Made by a program: the position numbers and the translations under genes
Notes under the pieces: generated by a model
Databases searched by the model: none
The model's input: only the letters and a program-made list of their open reading frames with translations
What the model was told of the DNA's origin: nothing
NCBI GenBank assembly: GCA_903891095.1
Contig: CAITDI010000011.1
Span: 1 to 64,000, forward strand
DNA length: 64,000 nucleotides
Source: an uncultured bacterium
GTDB lineage: Bacteria; Planctomycetota; Phycisphaerae; Phycisphaerales; SM1A02
Direction of reading: 5' to 3'
Shown: piece by piece, positions 35,242-42,786 of the stretch
How positions within the stretch are numbered: the first letter of the stretch is position 1
Layout: the number at the start of each line of letters is the position of its first letter

Positions 35242-35760
35242 ATGGACGCACAGCAAATCACCTCGTTCGTCGTCAGCACGCACCAAGTCTTCTCGACGAT
35301 GCTCTCGCTCGCCGTGACGGCGGGAAAGCCGTACACCTGCTGCGCGGTTCCCAAGTTCGAGAACGAGGTCAGCGGCATCATCGGCATGTCAGGCGACATG
35401 CAGGGCATGGTCGTCCTCTCGTTCCCCACGTCGACCGCGAAGAACGTCATCCGCGCCTTCACCGGCATGGACATGGAGCCGTCATCGCCCGACTTCGCCG
35501 ACGCCGTCGGCGAGCTCGTCAACATGATCTCGGGCGCGGCGAAGGCCAAGTTCGAGGGCAAGAACGTCTCGATCTCGTGCCCGTCGGTCGTGATCGGCAA
35601 GGGCCACAAGGTCCAGCAGCCGAGCGACGCGGTGTGCATCACGATCCCGTTCGAGTGTCCGGCCGGCGCGTTCTCCGTCGAGGTCGCGATCAAGAGCGCG
35701 AAGAGCGCCGCCAATCCCGCAAATTCCAATCAGCACGGCGCCGCGGCCAAGGCCGCGTGA
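35242..35760 (+). CDS. cheX: CheX family CheY-P phosphatase
   Basis: This 172-residue protein belongs to the CheC/CheX/FliY phosphatase family that dephosphorylates CheY-P. The catalytic ExxN motif is present in GELVNMISG (Glu and Asn), preceded by MSGDMQGMVVLSFP, the usual beta-strand pair. Only one ExxN helix is visible, as in CheX, which dimerises. The start is set by a strong AGGGAGG at 35232-35238. The next gene, 27 bp downstream, is a stand-alone CheY-like receiver, its likely substrate, followed by a FapA-like gene. No cheA, cheW or receptor gene is in the window. The C-terminal 15 residues are Ala/Asn-rich. Confidence 0.9.
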   Translation: MDAQQITSFVVSTHQVFSTMLSLAVTAGKPYTCCAVPKFENEVSGIIGMSGDMQGMVVLSFPTSTAKNVIRAFTGMDMEPSSPDFADAVGELVNMISGAAKAKFEGKNVSISCPSVVIGKGHKVQQPSDAVCITIPFECPAGAFSVEVAIKSAKSAANPANSNQHGAAAKAA

Positions 35761-35787
35761 TCCACGCCTGCACCACAGGAGCCCATC

Positions 35788-36159
35788 ATGAAAGTCATGC
35801 TTGTCGACGATTCGAAGACCATGCGCACCATCCAGCGCAACATCCTGATGCAGCTTGGCTACAAGGAGATCGAGGAGGCGTGCGACGGCCAGGACGCGCT
35901 GTCGAAGGTCGCGGGCTTCGGCCCCGAGCTGCTCCTCGTCGACTGGAACATGCCCAACATGGACGGCATCACGTTCGTCAAGACCTATCGCGCGCAGGGC
36001 GGCAAGAGCCCGATCGTGATGGTCACCACCGAAGCCGAGAAGACCCGCGTGGTCGAGGCGATCAAGGCGGGCGTCAACAACTACGTCGTCAAGCCGTTCA
36101 CGCCCGACTCGCTTTCGCAGCGCATCAACGAGACGCTGTCGCGCACGAAAGCGGCGTGA
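35788..36159 (+). CDS. cheY: CheY-like single-domain response regulator
   Basis: This stand-alone receiver domain has 123 residues. The acidic pocket is Asp7/Asp8, the phospho-acceptor is Asp52 (LLLVDWNMPNMDG), the switch residues are Thr80/Thr81 (VMVTTE) and Lys102 is in VVKPF. All key residues are intact, so phosphorylation is expected, but the kinase is not encoded here. With no output domain it should act by protein binding, as in motility control, but it could equally serve a type IV pilus or exopolysaccharide pathway. A CAGGAG ribosome binding site precedes the ATG. It is sandwiched between its probable phosphatase cheX and a DUF342 gene. Confidence 0.92.
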   Translation: MKVMLVDDSKTMRTIQRNILMQLGYKEIEEACDGQDALSKVAGFGPELLLVDWNMPNMDGITFVKTYRAQGGKSPIVMVTTEAEKTRVVEAIKAGVNNYVVKPFTPDSLSQRINETLSRTKAA

Positions 36160-36201
36160 GCCAGGCCCGCGCGCAGCATGAAGACGGCGGGAGGTTCGCC
36201 A

Positions 36202-37677
36202 ATGCCCGAAATCGCAACTGAACGCCTTCCCTTTGTCAGGCTCCTCGACAACGGCCGAAAGGCCGTCCTCGAGATTCCATCGAATTCGGCCCCGGAGCTC
36301 GTAACTGAGGACGCGCTCCTGGGTCTCGTCCGTGAACGCGGAGTCCTTGTCGATCGCGCGGTCGAACAAGCCATTCGCGCACTCGCGGCACGACACAAGT
36401 CGCGGCCGGCCGGAGACGCCACCGACATCGAGAGCGCCATCGCCGAGTGGGTTCCACCCGCCCACGGCGAGGACGCGCGCATCGATTGGGTCGAGCGATT
36501 CCGTCCGGACGCGGCAACCAGCGACGGCGCCGACGGCGACGCCGACACCGCCACGCCCGTCGACCACTACAACCGCGTCAAGCGCGTCAAGGTCGCGGCG
36601 GGCGAGGTGCTCGGCAAGCTCGTGCCGCCCGGCGAAGGCGTCGACGGACGCGATGTCAGCGGCCGCTCGATCGCCGCCAACCGCGGGCACAAGCTCGCGC
36701 TCCAGCCCGACGGAAGCGTGCAGGTCGAGGCCGACGGCTCGATCCGCGCGCTCAAGGACGGCGTGCTCTCGCTCGCGCGGCTCAAGCTCGCGATCGTCGA
36801 CACGATGGAGGTCGAGGGCGCGGTCGACTTCTCGACGGGCAACATCGACTTCGTCGGCAGCGTCAAGGTTTCCGACGGCATCCGCGACAACTTCACGCTG
36901 CGCGCGACCGGCGACGTGACCGTGCGCGGCATGGTCGAGGCGTCCGATCTCATCGTCGGCGGCGACTGCGTGTGCGAGCGCGGCGTCGCTGCGCGCGGGC
37001 GCGGGCATCTGCTCGTCGACGGCGCGCTCGAAGGCGCGTACCTCAACGGCGTCTGCGGACGCGTGCGCGGTTCGGTGACGGTCGCGCGCGAGATCGTCGG
37101 CTGCGAGCTCCTCGTGGGCGGCGACGTCCGCGTCGAGCGCGGCTCGATCGTGGGCGGAACGCTGGTCGTCGGCGGCGCGCTGCGCGCTGCGTCGATCGGC
37201 ACCGAGGGCGGCGCGAAGACCGTCATCCGCATCGGCGGCATGCCGATCCAGCTCGCGAAGGCGGCCCGCATTTCCCAGCTCGCAAAGGAGCTCGCGACGC
37301 GCGTGGCGCCCCTCGAAGAACGGCAGTTCGCGATCACCTCAAGCGGCGAGAAGGCGACCGCCGCCGAGAAGGAGAGCCTGACCGAGCTCGCGTTCGAGAT
37401 CGCCGAAGTCCGCCGCCGCCTGCGCCTGCTCGAGGAGAAGCGCATCGCGCTCCTCGTCGAGGCGGGCGCGTCGCGCGTGGTCAAGGTCGACGTCTCGAAG
37501 GCGATCCATGCGGGCACGACGATCCTCGTCGGCAACCGCGAGGCGAAATTCACGAGCACGCTCAAGGGCCCGCTCACGCTCGGCTGGGACGAGAACCGCA
37601 ACCTGCAGTTCCGCCTCGCGGGCGGGCGCGTGCAGGAGCTGCGCGACGTGGCGAGCGTGCGCGAAGTGGCGGCGTAG
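36202..37677 (+). CDS. FapA family protein (DUF342)
   Basis: This 491-residue protein contains the flagellar assembly protein A (FapA, DUF342) domain. A variable N-terminal region is followed by AGEVLGKLVPPGEGVDGRDV. Then come beta-helix-like repeats from about residue 185 to 345 (VEGAVDFSTGNIDFVGSVKV, RATGDVTVRGMVEASDLIVGG, VGGDVRVERGSIVGGTLVVGG). A coiled-coil and beta C-terminal part comes last. FapA-like proteins are linked to polar organelles and motility in several bacteria, with unclear biochemistry. The start at 36202 is preferred over the ATG at 36178 because GGGAGG lies 7 nt upstream of it. It follows cheX-cheY and is probably in the same transcription unit, suggesting a joint signalling or polarity role. 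Confidence 0.85.
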   Translation: MPEIATERLPFVRLLDNGRKAVLEIPSNSAPELVTEDALLGLVRERGVLVDRAVEQAIRALAARHKSRPAGDATDIESAIAEWVPPAHGEDARIDWVERFRPDAATSDGADGDADTATPVDHYNRVKRVKVAAGEVLGKLVPPGEGVDGRDVSGRSIAANRGHKLALQPDGSVQVEADGSIRALKDGVLSLARLKLAIVDTMEVEGAVDFSTGNIDFVGSVKVSDGIRDNFTLRATGDVTVRGMVEASDLIVGGDCVCERGVAARGRGHLLVDGALEGAYLNGVCGRVRGSVTVAREIVGCELLVGGDVRVERGSIVGGTLVVGGALRAASIGTEGGAKTVIRIGGMPIQLAKAARISQLAKELATRVAPLEERQFAITSSGEKATAAEKESLTELAFEIAEVRRRLRLLEEKRIALLVEAGASRVVKVDVSKAIHAGTTILVGNREAKFTSTLKGPLTLGWDENRNLQFRLAGGRVQELRDVASVREVAA

Positions 37678-37693
37678 GAAGGGGCGCGTTCGC

Positions 37694-37699
37694 TATCAT
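37694..37699 (+). promoter_or_regulatory. candidate -10 box (TATCAT) of ispD
   Basis: TATCAT lies 8 nt upstream of the ispD ATG at 37708, immediately after the FapA-like gene. It implies a leader of one or two bases at most. Confidence 0.5.
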
Positions 37700-37707
37700 C
37701 GCCGCCC

Positions 37708-38493
37708 ATGCGCATCGGAGTCATCATCGCGGCGGCAGGCAAGAGCACGCGTTTCGGCGAGGGCGACAAACTCTCGCAGGATCTCGGCGGTCGGCCCGTG
37801 CTGCTGCGCACCGCGGAGGCGTTCACCAAGCGTGACGAGGTCACCACGATCATCGTCGCGGGTCCGCCGGACGACATCGAGGGTTTCCGCCAGCGCTTCG
37901 GGCCTGCGCTCGGGTTCAACGGTGCGCGCATCGTCGAAGGCGGCCGCATCGAGCGCTGGGAGTCGATCAAGCTCGCGCTCGACGCGATGCCCGACGACGT
38001 GACGCACATCGCGGTCCACGACGGCGCGCGGCCGTGCATCGGCAACGAGCTGCTCGACCGCGTGTTCGCGGCGGCGCGCGTGGTGCCTGCGGTCGTGCCG
38101 GGCGTCCCCGTGCGCGACACGCTCAAGCGCGTGACCGAGGAGTCGTTCAGCGCGAGCGAGGACGACGCGGTTGCGGACATGATCCTCGGCGACGTGGGCA
38201 AGTCCGCGACCAGCGGGCGGCGCGTGACCGAGACGGTCTCGCGCGCGAACCTGCAGGCCGTGCAGACTCCGCAGGTGTTCGACGCGGCGCTCTTGCGGAA
38301 GGCCTACAAGACGGTGGAGCTGTCGGGCACGACCGACGACGCGAGCGTGATCGAGCGGATGGGCGAGCCGGTGCTCGTGGTCGAGGGCGATCCGCGGAAC
38401 ATCAAGATCACGTCCGTCGACGACCTCGCGCTCGCGCGCGCGATCATGAACATCGCGCCGCCGGCGGACCGCGCGGCGCATCTGCGGTTCTGA
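37708..38493 (+). CDS. ispD: 2-C-methyl-D-erythritol 4-phosphate cytidylyltransferase
   Basis: IspD has 261 residues. It couples CTP with 2-C-methyl-D-erythritol 4-phosphate in the non-mevalonate isoprenoid pathway. The nucleotide loop AAAGKSTRFGEGDKLS, the VHDGARP motif, TPQVFD and NIKITSVDDL are present. It is about 25-30 residues longer than most IspD, owing to an acidic insertion after VRDTLKRV (TEESFSASEDDAV...TSGRRV) in the loop near the dimer arm. ispF is not adjacent. The gene has its own -10 box and is followed by 400 bp of repeats. Confidence 0.93.
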   Translation: MRIGVIIAAAGKSTRFGEGDKLSQDLGGRPVLLRTAEAFTKRDEVTTIIVAGPPDDIEGFRQRFGPALGFNGARIVEGGRIERWESIKLALDAMPDDVTHIAVHDGARPCIGNELLDRVFAAARVVPAVVPGVPVRDTLKRVTEESFSASEDDAVADMILGDVGKSATSGRRVTETVSRANLQAVQTPQVFDAALLRKAYKTVELSGTTDDASVIERMGEPVLVVEGDPRNIKITSVDDLALARAIMNIAPPADRAAHLRF

Positions 38494-38500
38494 CGTCCTG

Positions 38501-38826
38501 CGTTCCGCGGGCTTCCGCCCACGGGCATTCATGTCACTGGTATTCGGCAACTGGTGGTCGTGAGCCGGCCACCGTGAGCCTTCGAGGGACATGAATGCCA
38601 CGAAAGCCATGAATGCCCGTCAGGCGTAAGCCTGCGGCACGGGTTGCGTGAGCCTTCGATGATCCGACTCCGACGTCCAACGTTCCGCGGGCTTCCGCCC
38701 ACGGGCATTCATGTCACTGGTCGTCGGAAGCTGGTGGTCGTGAGCCGGCCACCGTGAGCCTTCGATGACCCGACTCCCACATCCAACGTTCCGCGGGCTT
38801 CCGCCCACGGGCATTCATGTCACTGG
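38501..38826. repeat. family A palindromic repeats, four copies
   Basis: Three forward copies (38501, 38681, 38787) read CGTTCCGCGGGCTTCCGCCC then ACGGGCATTCATG and TCACTGG. One reverse copy (38608-38641) reads CATGAATGCCCGTCAGGCG then TAAGCCTGCGGCACG. The second and third forward copies belong to a larger 106-bp duplication that includes GCTGGTGGTCGTGAGCCGGC. These repeats fill most of the 408-bp gap between ispD and the Feo partner gene, and no open reading frame in it looks like a gene. Confidence 0.8.
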
Positions 38827-38874
38827 TTGTCTGTCACCGGTTGTCTGTCACCGGTCGCCGGTCACTCGTGGTCG
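38819..38874. repeat. 14-bp tandem repeat, four units
   Basis: Four 14-bp units of gtcaccggttgtct type start at 38819 and overlap the end of the last family A copy. They lie 3' of the small Feo partner gene (stop at 38902, minus strand). Confidence 0.7.
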
Positions 38875-38901
38875 CGATCCCTCGGCTCTCGCCGCACACG
38901 C

Positions 38902-39120
38902 CTACGGCTTCACCCGCTTGCCGCCGATCGTCAGATCGACGTGCTTCGGCCTCGGCGGCTTGTTCGCCGCTTCGCCGCTCGGGCAGCCCGGGCAGCTCGC
39001 CGACTTCTTCCCGCGCTTCGGGATGAACGGCTTCGCCACCGCGTAGATCGCCGCCAGCATCAGCGCGGTCGCCACCCAGAACTGCCAGTCGTCGACCGGA
39101 AGACTCGCAATCATCATCAT
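38902..39120 (-). CDS. small membrane protein downstream of feoB (FeoB-associated type)
   Basis: This 72-residue protein has one transmembrane helix (WQFWVATALMLAAIYAVAKPF), a basic stretch PKRGKK, a cysteine pair CPGC and a basic tail. The layout matches FeoB-associated Cys-rich membrane proteins. These small proteins are encoded next to feoB and are thought to replace or assist FeoC, with the cysteines possibly sensing iron or redox state. Its ATG at 39120 overlaps the feoB stop (ATGA); two further ATG codons follow at once, so initiation could shift by one or two residues. It is too short to be certain of the family. Confidence 0.75.
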   Translation of the reverse strand: MMMIASLPVDDWQFWVATALMLAAIYAVAKPFIPKRGKKSASCPGCPSGEAANKPPRPKHVDLTIGGKRVKP

Positions 39121-41102
39121 GCGGCTCCTGCGGCGATCACCGCCGCGTGCGTGATCCAAGCGAGCACATACGCCACGCCCGACATCCAGCCGAACTGCAG
39201 CGCGGCCCATTTCCACGAGCCCGTCTCGCGGCGCGTGACCGCGAGCGTGGGCAGGCACTGCATCGCGAGCACGTAGAACACAAGCAGCGCCGCACTCGTC
39301 GGTGCGTCGAAGAGCAGCGTTCCGTCGGCGCGCCTGGCCTGCGCGAGCTGGTCCGCGACCTTGCGGTCGTCGTCGGAATCGCCGCTCGCGACCAGCACCG
39401 TGACCGTGCTGCGGAACACCTCGCGCGCGAGGAAGCTCGTCATCACCGCGACCGTCAGGCGGTCGTCGAGGCCGAGCGGCGCGAACACCGGCTGCATCGC
39501 GCCGCCGATTCGGCCTGCGAACGAATACTCCTGCTGCGCGCGATGCTCGAGGTTCGCGGCCTCGGCGCGCAGCGCGCTCGCTTCATCCGTCTTGCCCGCG
39601 GTCGCAGCCTCGGTCGCACGCGCCTCGATGCGCACGGCTTCCGCGGGCGTCTGCGCCTTGGGATACGCGCTGATCCACCACATCACCACGCAGATCGCGA
39701 GGATCACCGTGCCCGCGTTCTTGAGGAACACCACCGCGCGGTCGTAGGTCGTGAGCAGCGCGCTGCGGAGATCGGGCACGCGGTAGGGCGGCAGCTCGAG
39801 CACCATCGGGCGGCTCTTTCCGCGCAGGATCGTCCGGCGGAACAACAGCGCCGTCAGCAGCGCCGCGATCGCGCCCAGCGCGTAGCAGCCCGCGAACGCG
39901 AGCCCCGCGAGCAGCCCCGAGTGCGGGAACAGGATCGACACCAGCAGCACGTACACGCCCACGCGCGCCGAGCAGCTCATGAACGGCGCGACGAGGATCG
40001 TCGTGAGCCGGTCCTTGGGGTCGGGGATCAGCCGCGTGCTCATGATGCCGGGCAGCGCGCACGCGTGGCTCGAGAGCAGCGGCACGAACGCCTGGCCAGG
40101 CAGGCCGAAGCGGCACATGATGCGGTCCATCACGAACGCGGCGCGCGCGAGATAGCCCGTGTCCTCGAGCAGCGCGAGCAGGAAGAACAGCAGGCAGATC
40201 TGCGGCAGGAACACGACCGTGCCCGACACGCCGCCGATGATGCCGTCGACGAGCAGGCTCGTGAGCGCGCCCGCAGGCAGCGCGCCCGCGAGCGTCGTGC
40301 CGATCCATGCCGACGCGGATTCGATCAGCTCCATCGGCACGCGCGCAAGCCGGAAGATCGTGAAGAACATCAGCGCCATCGCGGCGACGAACACGATGCC
40401 GCCGAGGACGGGATGCGTGAACGCGGCGTCAAGGCGATCGGTGAGCCGGTCCGCGTCGCTGCCGAGCGTGTTCGGTCCGCCGACGATCGCGGTCGCGGTC
40501 TGGTCGATCCACTCGGGCGCGAGGCTCGCGGCCACGACCTGCGGCGACGGCTCGCGCGACGCGTGGATCGCGGCGATGAGCGGCTCGATGCCCGTGCCTT
40601 CGCGGCCGTTGGCGATCACGCACGGAACGCCGAGCGCAACCGACAGCCGCTGCGCGTCCACCGAAAGCCCGCGCGCGCGCGCGAGGTCGGTCATCGTGAG
40701 CGCGACCGCGACCGGGCGACCGCTCGACGCCACCGAACGAAACAGCTTGAGCCCGCGCGACATGTTGGTCGCGTCGATCACGACGAGCATCGCGTCGGGC
40801 ATGCAGCCGGCGAGCCGCCCCGCCAGGCAGTCGCGGCAGAGCCTCGACTCGGGCAGCTCGAGGTCGATCGCGTACACGCCGGGGAGGTCGACAAACTCGA
40901 TGATGGAATCGCTGCCCGCGCCGTCGGCCACGCACGAACCGATGCGCGCCTCGACGGTGGAGCCCGCGAAGTTCGCGGTCTTGGCGCGCACGCCGCAGAG
41001 GCGGTTGAACAGCGAAGTCTTGCCGACGTTCGGATTGCCGACCATCGCGACGCGGGTCGGCGGGGAAGCGGGGGCGTTGGCGGCGCTCATGCCGGGGCTC
41101 AC
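39117..41102 (-). CDS. feoB: ferrous iron transport protein B
   Basis: FeoB has 661 residues with a cytoplasmic G domain followed by the iron-permeating membrane domain. G1 is GNPNVGKTSLFN, switch region STVEARIG, G3 DLPG, and G4 TMTD in place of NxxD. The Feo core motif SSHACALPGIMSTRLI and the gate segment MSCSARVGVYVLL are present, with about eight to ten membrane segments. It is shorter than E. coli FeoB. A charged coiled-coil stretch (AVRIEARATEAATAGKTDEA) lies between helices. The start could be GTG at 41102, overlapping the feoA stop as GTGA, or ATG at 41090. It imports Fe2+ and is coupled to feoA upstream and a small partner downstream. Confidence 0.95.
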   Translation of the reverse strand: MSPGMSAANAPASPPTRVAMVGNPNVGKTSLFNRLCGVRAKTANFAGSTVEARIGSCVADGAGSDSIIEFVDLPGVYAIDLELPESRLCRDCLAGRLAGCMPDAMLVVIDATNMSRGLKLFRSVASSGRPVAVALTMTDLARARGLSVDAQRLSVALGVPCVIANGREGTGIEPLIAAIHASREPSPQVVAASLAPEWIDQTATAIVGGPNTLGSDADRLTDRLDAAFTHPVLGGIVFVAAMALMFFTIFRLARVPMELIESASAWIGTTLAGALPAGALTSLLVDGIIGGVSGTVVFLPQICLLFFLLALLEDTGYLARAAFVMDRIMCRFGLPGQAFVPLLSSHACALPGIMSTRLIPDPKDRLTTILVAPFMSCSARVGVYVLLVSILFPHSGLLAGLAFAGCYALGAIAALLTALLFRRTILRGKSRPMVLELPPYRVPDLRSALLTTYDRAVVFLKNAGTVILAICVVMWWISAYPKAQTPAEAVRIEARATEAATAGKTDEASALRAEAANLEHRAQQEYSFAGRIGGAMQPVFAPLGLDDRLTVAVMTSFLAREVFRSTVTVLVASGDSDDDRKVADQLAQARRADGTLLFDAPTSAALLVFYVLAMQCLPTLAVTRRETGSWKWAALQFGWMSGVAYVLAWITHAAVIAAGAA

Positions 41103-41413
41103 GCCTTCGGCGTGTCCTGTGCGCAGCAGCCCGATTCAGGGCAGTCGCACGGACGGGTCAGGATGCGCTTGGCGAGATCGGGCGAAAGGCCGAGCCGCGT
41201 CGCGTCGAGCTGGATGATGCACGGCCCCGAGGACCCCGCGCGGCAGACCGTGAAGGTGCAGCGCTCGTCGAGGCCCATCGCGTGGAGCACCGCGCGGTCC
41301 TCCTCCGACAGGCTCGACCCCGCGACCATCGCGCGGTCGCCGCGCTTGAGCTGCGTCAGCGGCAGGCGCACGGGTTCGCGAACTGGTTCGGGCTCGGTCA
41401 TGGTGGGGGGCAT
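41099..41413 (-). CDS. feoA: ferrous iron transport protein A
   Basis: FeoA is a small SH3-like protein of 104 residues (92 plus the N terminus if the ATG at 41401 is used). The core is LKRGDRAMVAGSSLSEEDRAVLHAMGLDERC, then an IIQLDATRLGLSPDLAKRILT strand pair that fits the FeoA fold. FeoA stabilises or activates FeoB at the inner membrane. Unusually it ends in a cysteine-rich tail CDCPESGCCAQD, absent in typical FeoA, which might sense iron or redox. It is the first gene of feoA-feoB-partner. A promoter with a palindrome between -35 and -10 lies directly upstream. Confidence 0.9.
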   Translation of the reverse strand: MPPTMTEPEPVREPVRLPLTQLKRGDRAMVAGSSLSEEDRAVLHAMGLDERCTFTVCRAGSSGPCIIQLDATRLGLSPDLAKRILTRPCDCPESGCCAQDTPKA

Positions 41414-41424
41414 CGGTCCTTCGG

Positions 41425-41453
41425 AGGATATTGCGACCGAGTCGCAACAGCAA
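41425..41453 (-). promoter_or_regulatory. feo promoter with an operator-like palindrome in the spacer
   Basis: On the minus strand the order is TTGCTG (41448-41453), a 17-bp perfect inverted repeat TTGCGAC-tcg-GTCGCAA (41431-41447), then TATCCT (41425-41430). The palindrome fills the whole -35/-10 spacer. A repressor bound there would block RNA polymerase, and a Fur-family or other metal-responsive repressor is the obvious candidate for feo. Confidence 0.65.
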
Positions 41454-41582
41454 CGGCTGGAGCGGATTGCTTGCGGGTTCCTTTGCGAATTCGCCCTCGC
41501 GGAGTGCGGGGACAGCGCACGCCGGAGCCGCGATGTCGGTCCTGGTCCGAAACGCCGCTGAAGACCGCCCTCAAACCTGCCG

Positions 41583-42350
41583 ATGGGTCGGCGTATGAGG
41601 CTCTGGTTCAGGAGCATTGCGGCGCTGATCGGCGCCGACCGCGGCGAGGAAGACTCGGTCCGCTCGATCCTCGCGCTCGCAGCAGCGCGATCGTCGTCGA
41701 TTGGCGTTGTCATGGGGAGCGGCACGCTCGATGGCGCGGAGCTCCCGAGCCCGCTCTCGGGCCATGTCGTCGAACTCGAGCCGAGCGCGCTCGTCATCAG
41801 CCGTCCCTTTGAAGGCGCAGCCCGTCGCGAGCTCGTGATGGGCGAGAAGCTCCGCCTCTCGATCGCCGCCGAGAAGGGCTTTCACCACGGCGAGGTCGAG
41901 GTGCTCGGCCGCTGGGTCGCTGGCGCAGGCGCCGAACGGCGATACGGCTACCGCGTGAGCCTGCCCCGCGTTCTCCTGCACGAGGAGCGTCGCGGCCTCC
42001 ATCGCATTCCTGTCGCGTTCGACCTCTCGCCCAAGGCGGTCCTGCTGCGGCCGATCACGCTCGCTGAAGTCGGCGAAGGCATCGTGGTCGACATCTCCGA
42101 GGGTGGCCTCTGCGTGCGCGCCGAACTCAAGACGCTCGTGCGCCCCGACGAGCAGATCATCGTCAAGGCGGAGTTCCCCGCGATCCTCCCGCCGATCCAC
42201 ACGCGCATGACCGTCGCCCACGTGATGGACGCGCGCAAGCCTGGTCACTCCGAGCTTGGCCTGCGGTTCGACGAGACCCAGCAGGACCTCGGCCGCGCGA
42301 TCCGCGCGCTGGAACTGCGGCGGGTCAACCGGCCCGGCGCCGCGGCTTGA
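41583..42350 (+). CDS. PilZ-domain protein (YcgR-like c-di-GMP receptor)
   Basis: This 255-residue protein has an N-terminal YcgR-like beta domain (about 35-125, with SPLSGHVVELEPSALVISRP) and a C-terminal PilZ domain. The two c-di-GMP binding motifs are intact: RGLHR (Arg137 and Arg141) and DISEGG (Asp170, Ser172, Gly175). It should bind cyclic di-GMP and pass the signal to a partner such as a flagellar motor or a secretion or polysaccharide apparatus. An ATG 12 bp later (41595) is an alternative start. It diverges from feoA over 169 bp. The stop codon is part of a 21-bp tandem repeat. Confidence 0.88.
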   Translation: MGRRMRLWFRSIAALIGADRGEEDSVRSILALAAARSSSIGVVMGSGTLDGAELPSPLSGHVVELEPSALVISRPFEGAARRELVMGEKLRLSIAAEKGFHHGEVEVLGRWVAGAGAERRYGYRVSLPRVLLHEERRGLHRIPVAFDLSPKAVLLRPITLAEVGEGIVVDISEGGLCVRAELKTLVRPDEQIIVKAEFPAILPPIHTRMTVAHVMDARKPGHSELGLRFDETQQDLGRAIRALELRRVNRPGAAA

Positions 42351-42392
42351 AGACCAAGCGCTGCGGCTTGAACACCACGCGCTGCGGCTTGA
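42337..42392. repeat. 21-bp tandem repeat across the PilZ stop codon
   Basis: About 2.7 units (42337, 42358, 42379) each carry GCGGCTTGA. In the first unit TGA is the PilZ stop codon (42348-42350). Because the unit is exactly seven codons, the duplicates keep the stop in frame. Confidence 0.7.
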
Positions 42393-42404
42393 CATGACTG
42401 CAAG

Positions 42405-42680
42405 TCACTCGGTCGCCGCGCCGTCGCGGTCGCCCGTCTTGCGGTAGCGCGAGCGGCGGCTGGCGTATTCCTCGGGCGAAACCGGCAGGTCCATCGGCTT
42501 CCCGTCGAGGTGCAGCTGGTGGAGCTTCTTGAGGAACGGCACGCACCACTGGCAGCCCGTGCCCGCCCCGAGGCACTCGGAGATCTGGCTCGCGACGGTC
42601 GGCTTCTCGCGCGCGACAAAGTTCGCGATCTTGCGAAGCGACACGTGAAAGCACAGGCAGACATGGTCGTCCGGGTCCAT
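42405..42680 (-). CDS. Bfd-like [2Fe-2S]-binding protein
   Basis: This 91-residue protein has the BFD-type (2Fe-2S) fold. The four likely cluster cysteines are Cys8 and Cys10 (HVCLCFHVS) and Cys43 and Cys46 (GTGCQWC), in the C-x-C...C-x2-C spacing of Bfd and NifU-middle domains. Bfd reduces ferric iron in bacterioferritin to release stored iron, and no bacterioferritin gene is in the window. The C-terminal third (about 35 residues, SPEEYASRRSRYRKTGD) is an extra basic tail not found in Bfd. The start at 42680 is supported by TACCCT 6 nt upstream. Longer in-frame readings into the neighbouring gene were rejected. Confidence 0.85.
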   Translation of the reverse strand: MDPDDHVCLCFHVSLRKIANFVAREKPTVASQISECLGAGTGCQWCVPFLKKLHQLHLDGKPMDLPVSPEEYASRRSRYRKTGDRDGAATE

Positions 42681-42686
42681 CGCCGC

Positions 42687-42692
42687 AGGGTA
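42687..42692 (-). promoter_or_regulatory. -10 box (TACCCT) for a leaderless bfd-like start
   Basis: Minus-strand TACCCT, 6 nt (gcggcg), ATG at 42680. It lies in the divergent gap with the Gln/Gly-rich protein gene. Confidence 0.55.
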
Positions 42693-42768
42693 CGCGGCGG
42701 GCGCTTCGGATCGCGCCGCATTCGTCACGGAAATCCGTCGGAAATCAGGGAGCGCGCGGGGTGAGAGG

Positions 42769-42774
42769 TATGAT
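42769..42774 (+). promoter_or_regulatory. candidate -10 box (TATGAT)
   Basis: TATGAT ends 12 nt before the ATG at 42787. It is a good match to the -10 consensus, and the implied leader is about 5 nt. Confidence 0.45.
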
Positions 42775-42786
42775 GGCTGGACTCGC

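Noticed and set aside
34785-35729. Pentapeptide-repeat-like protein on the minus strand
   Set aside because: The apparent GRRGFGRRD repeats come from the short 15-bp DNA repeat at 35021-35071, and the frame overlaps cheX and the alpha-toroid gene, which have clear domain or signal evidence.
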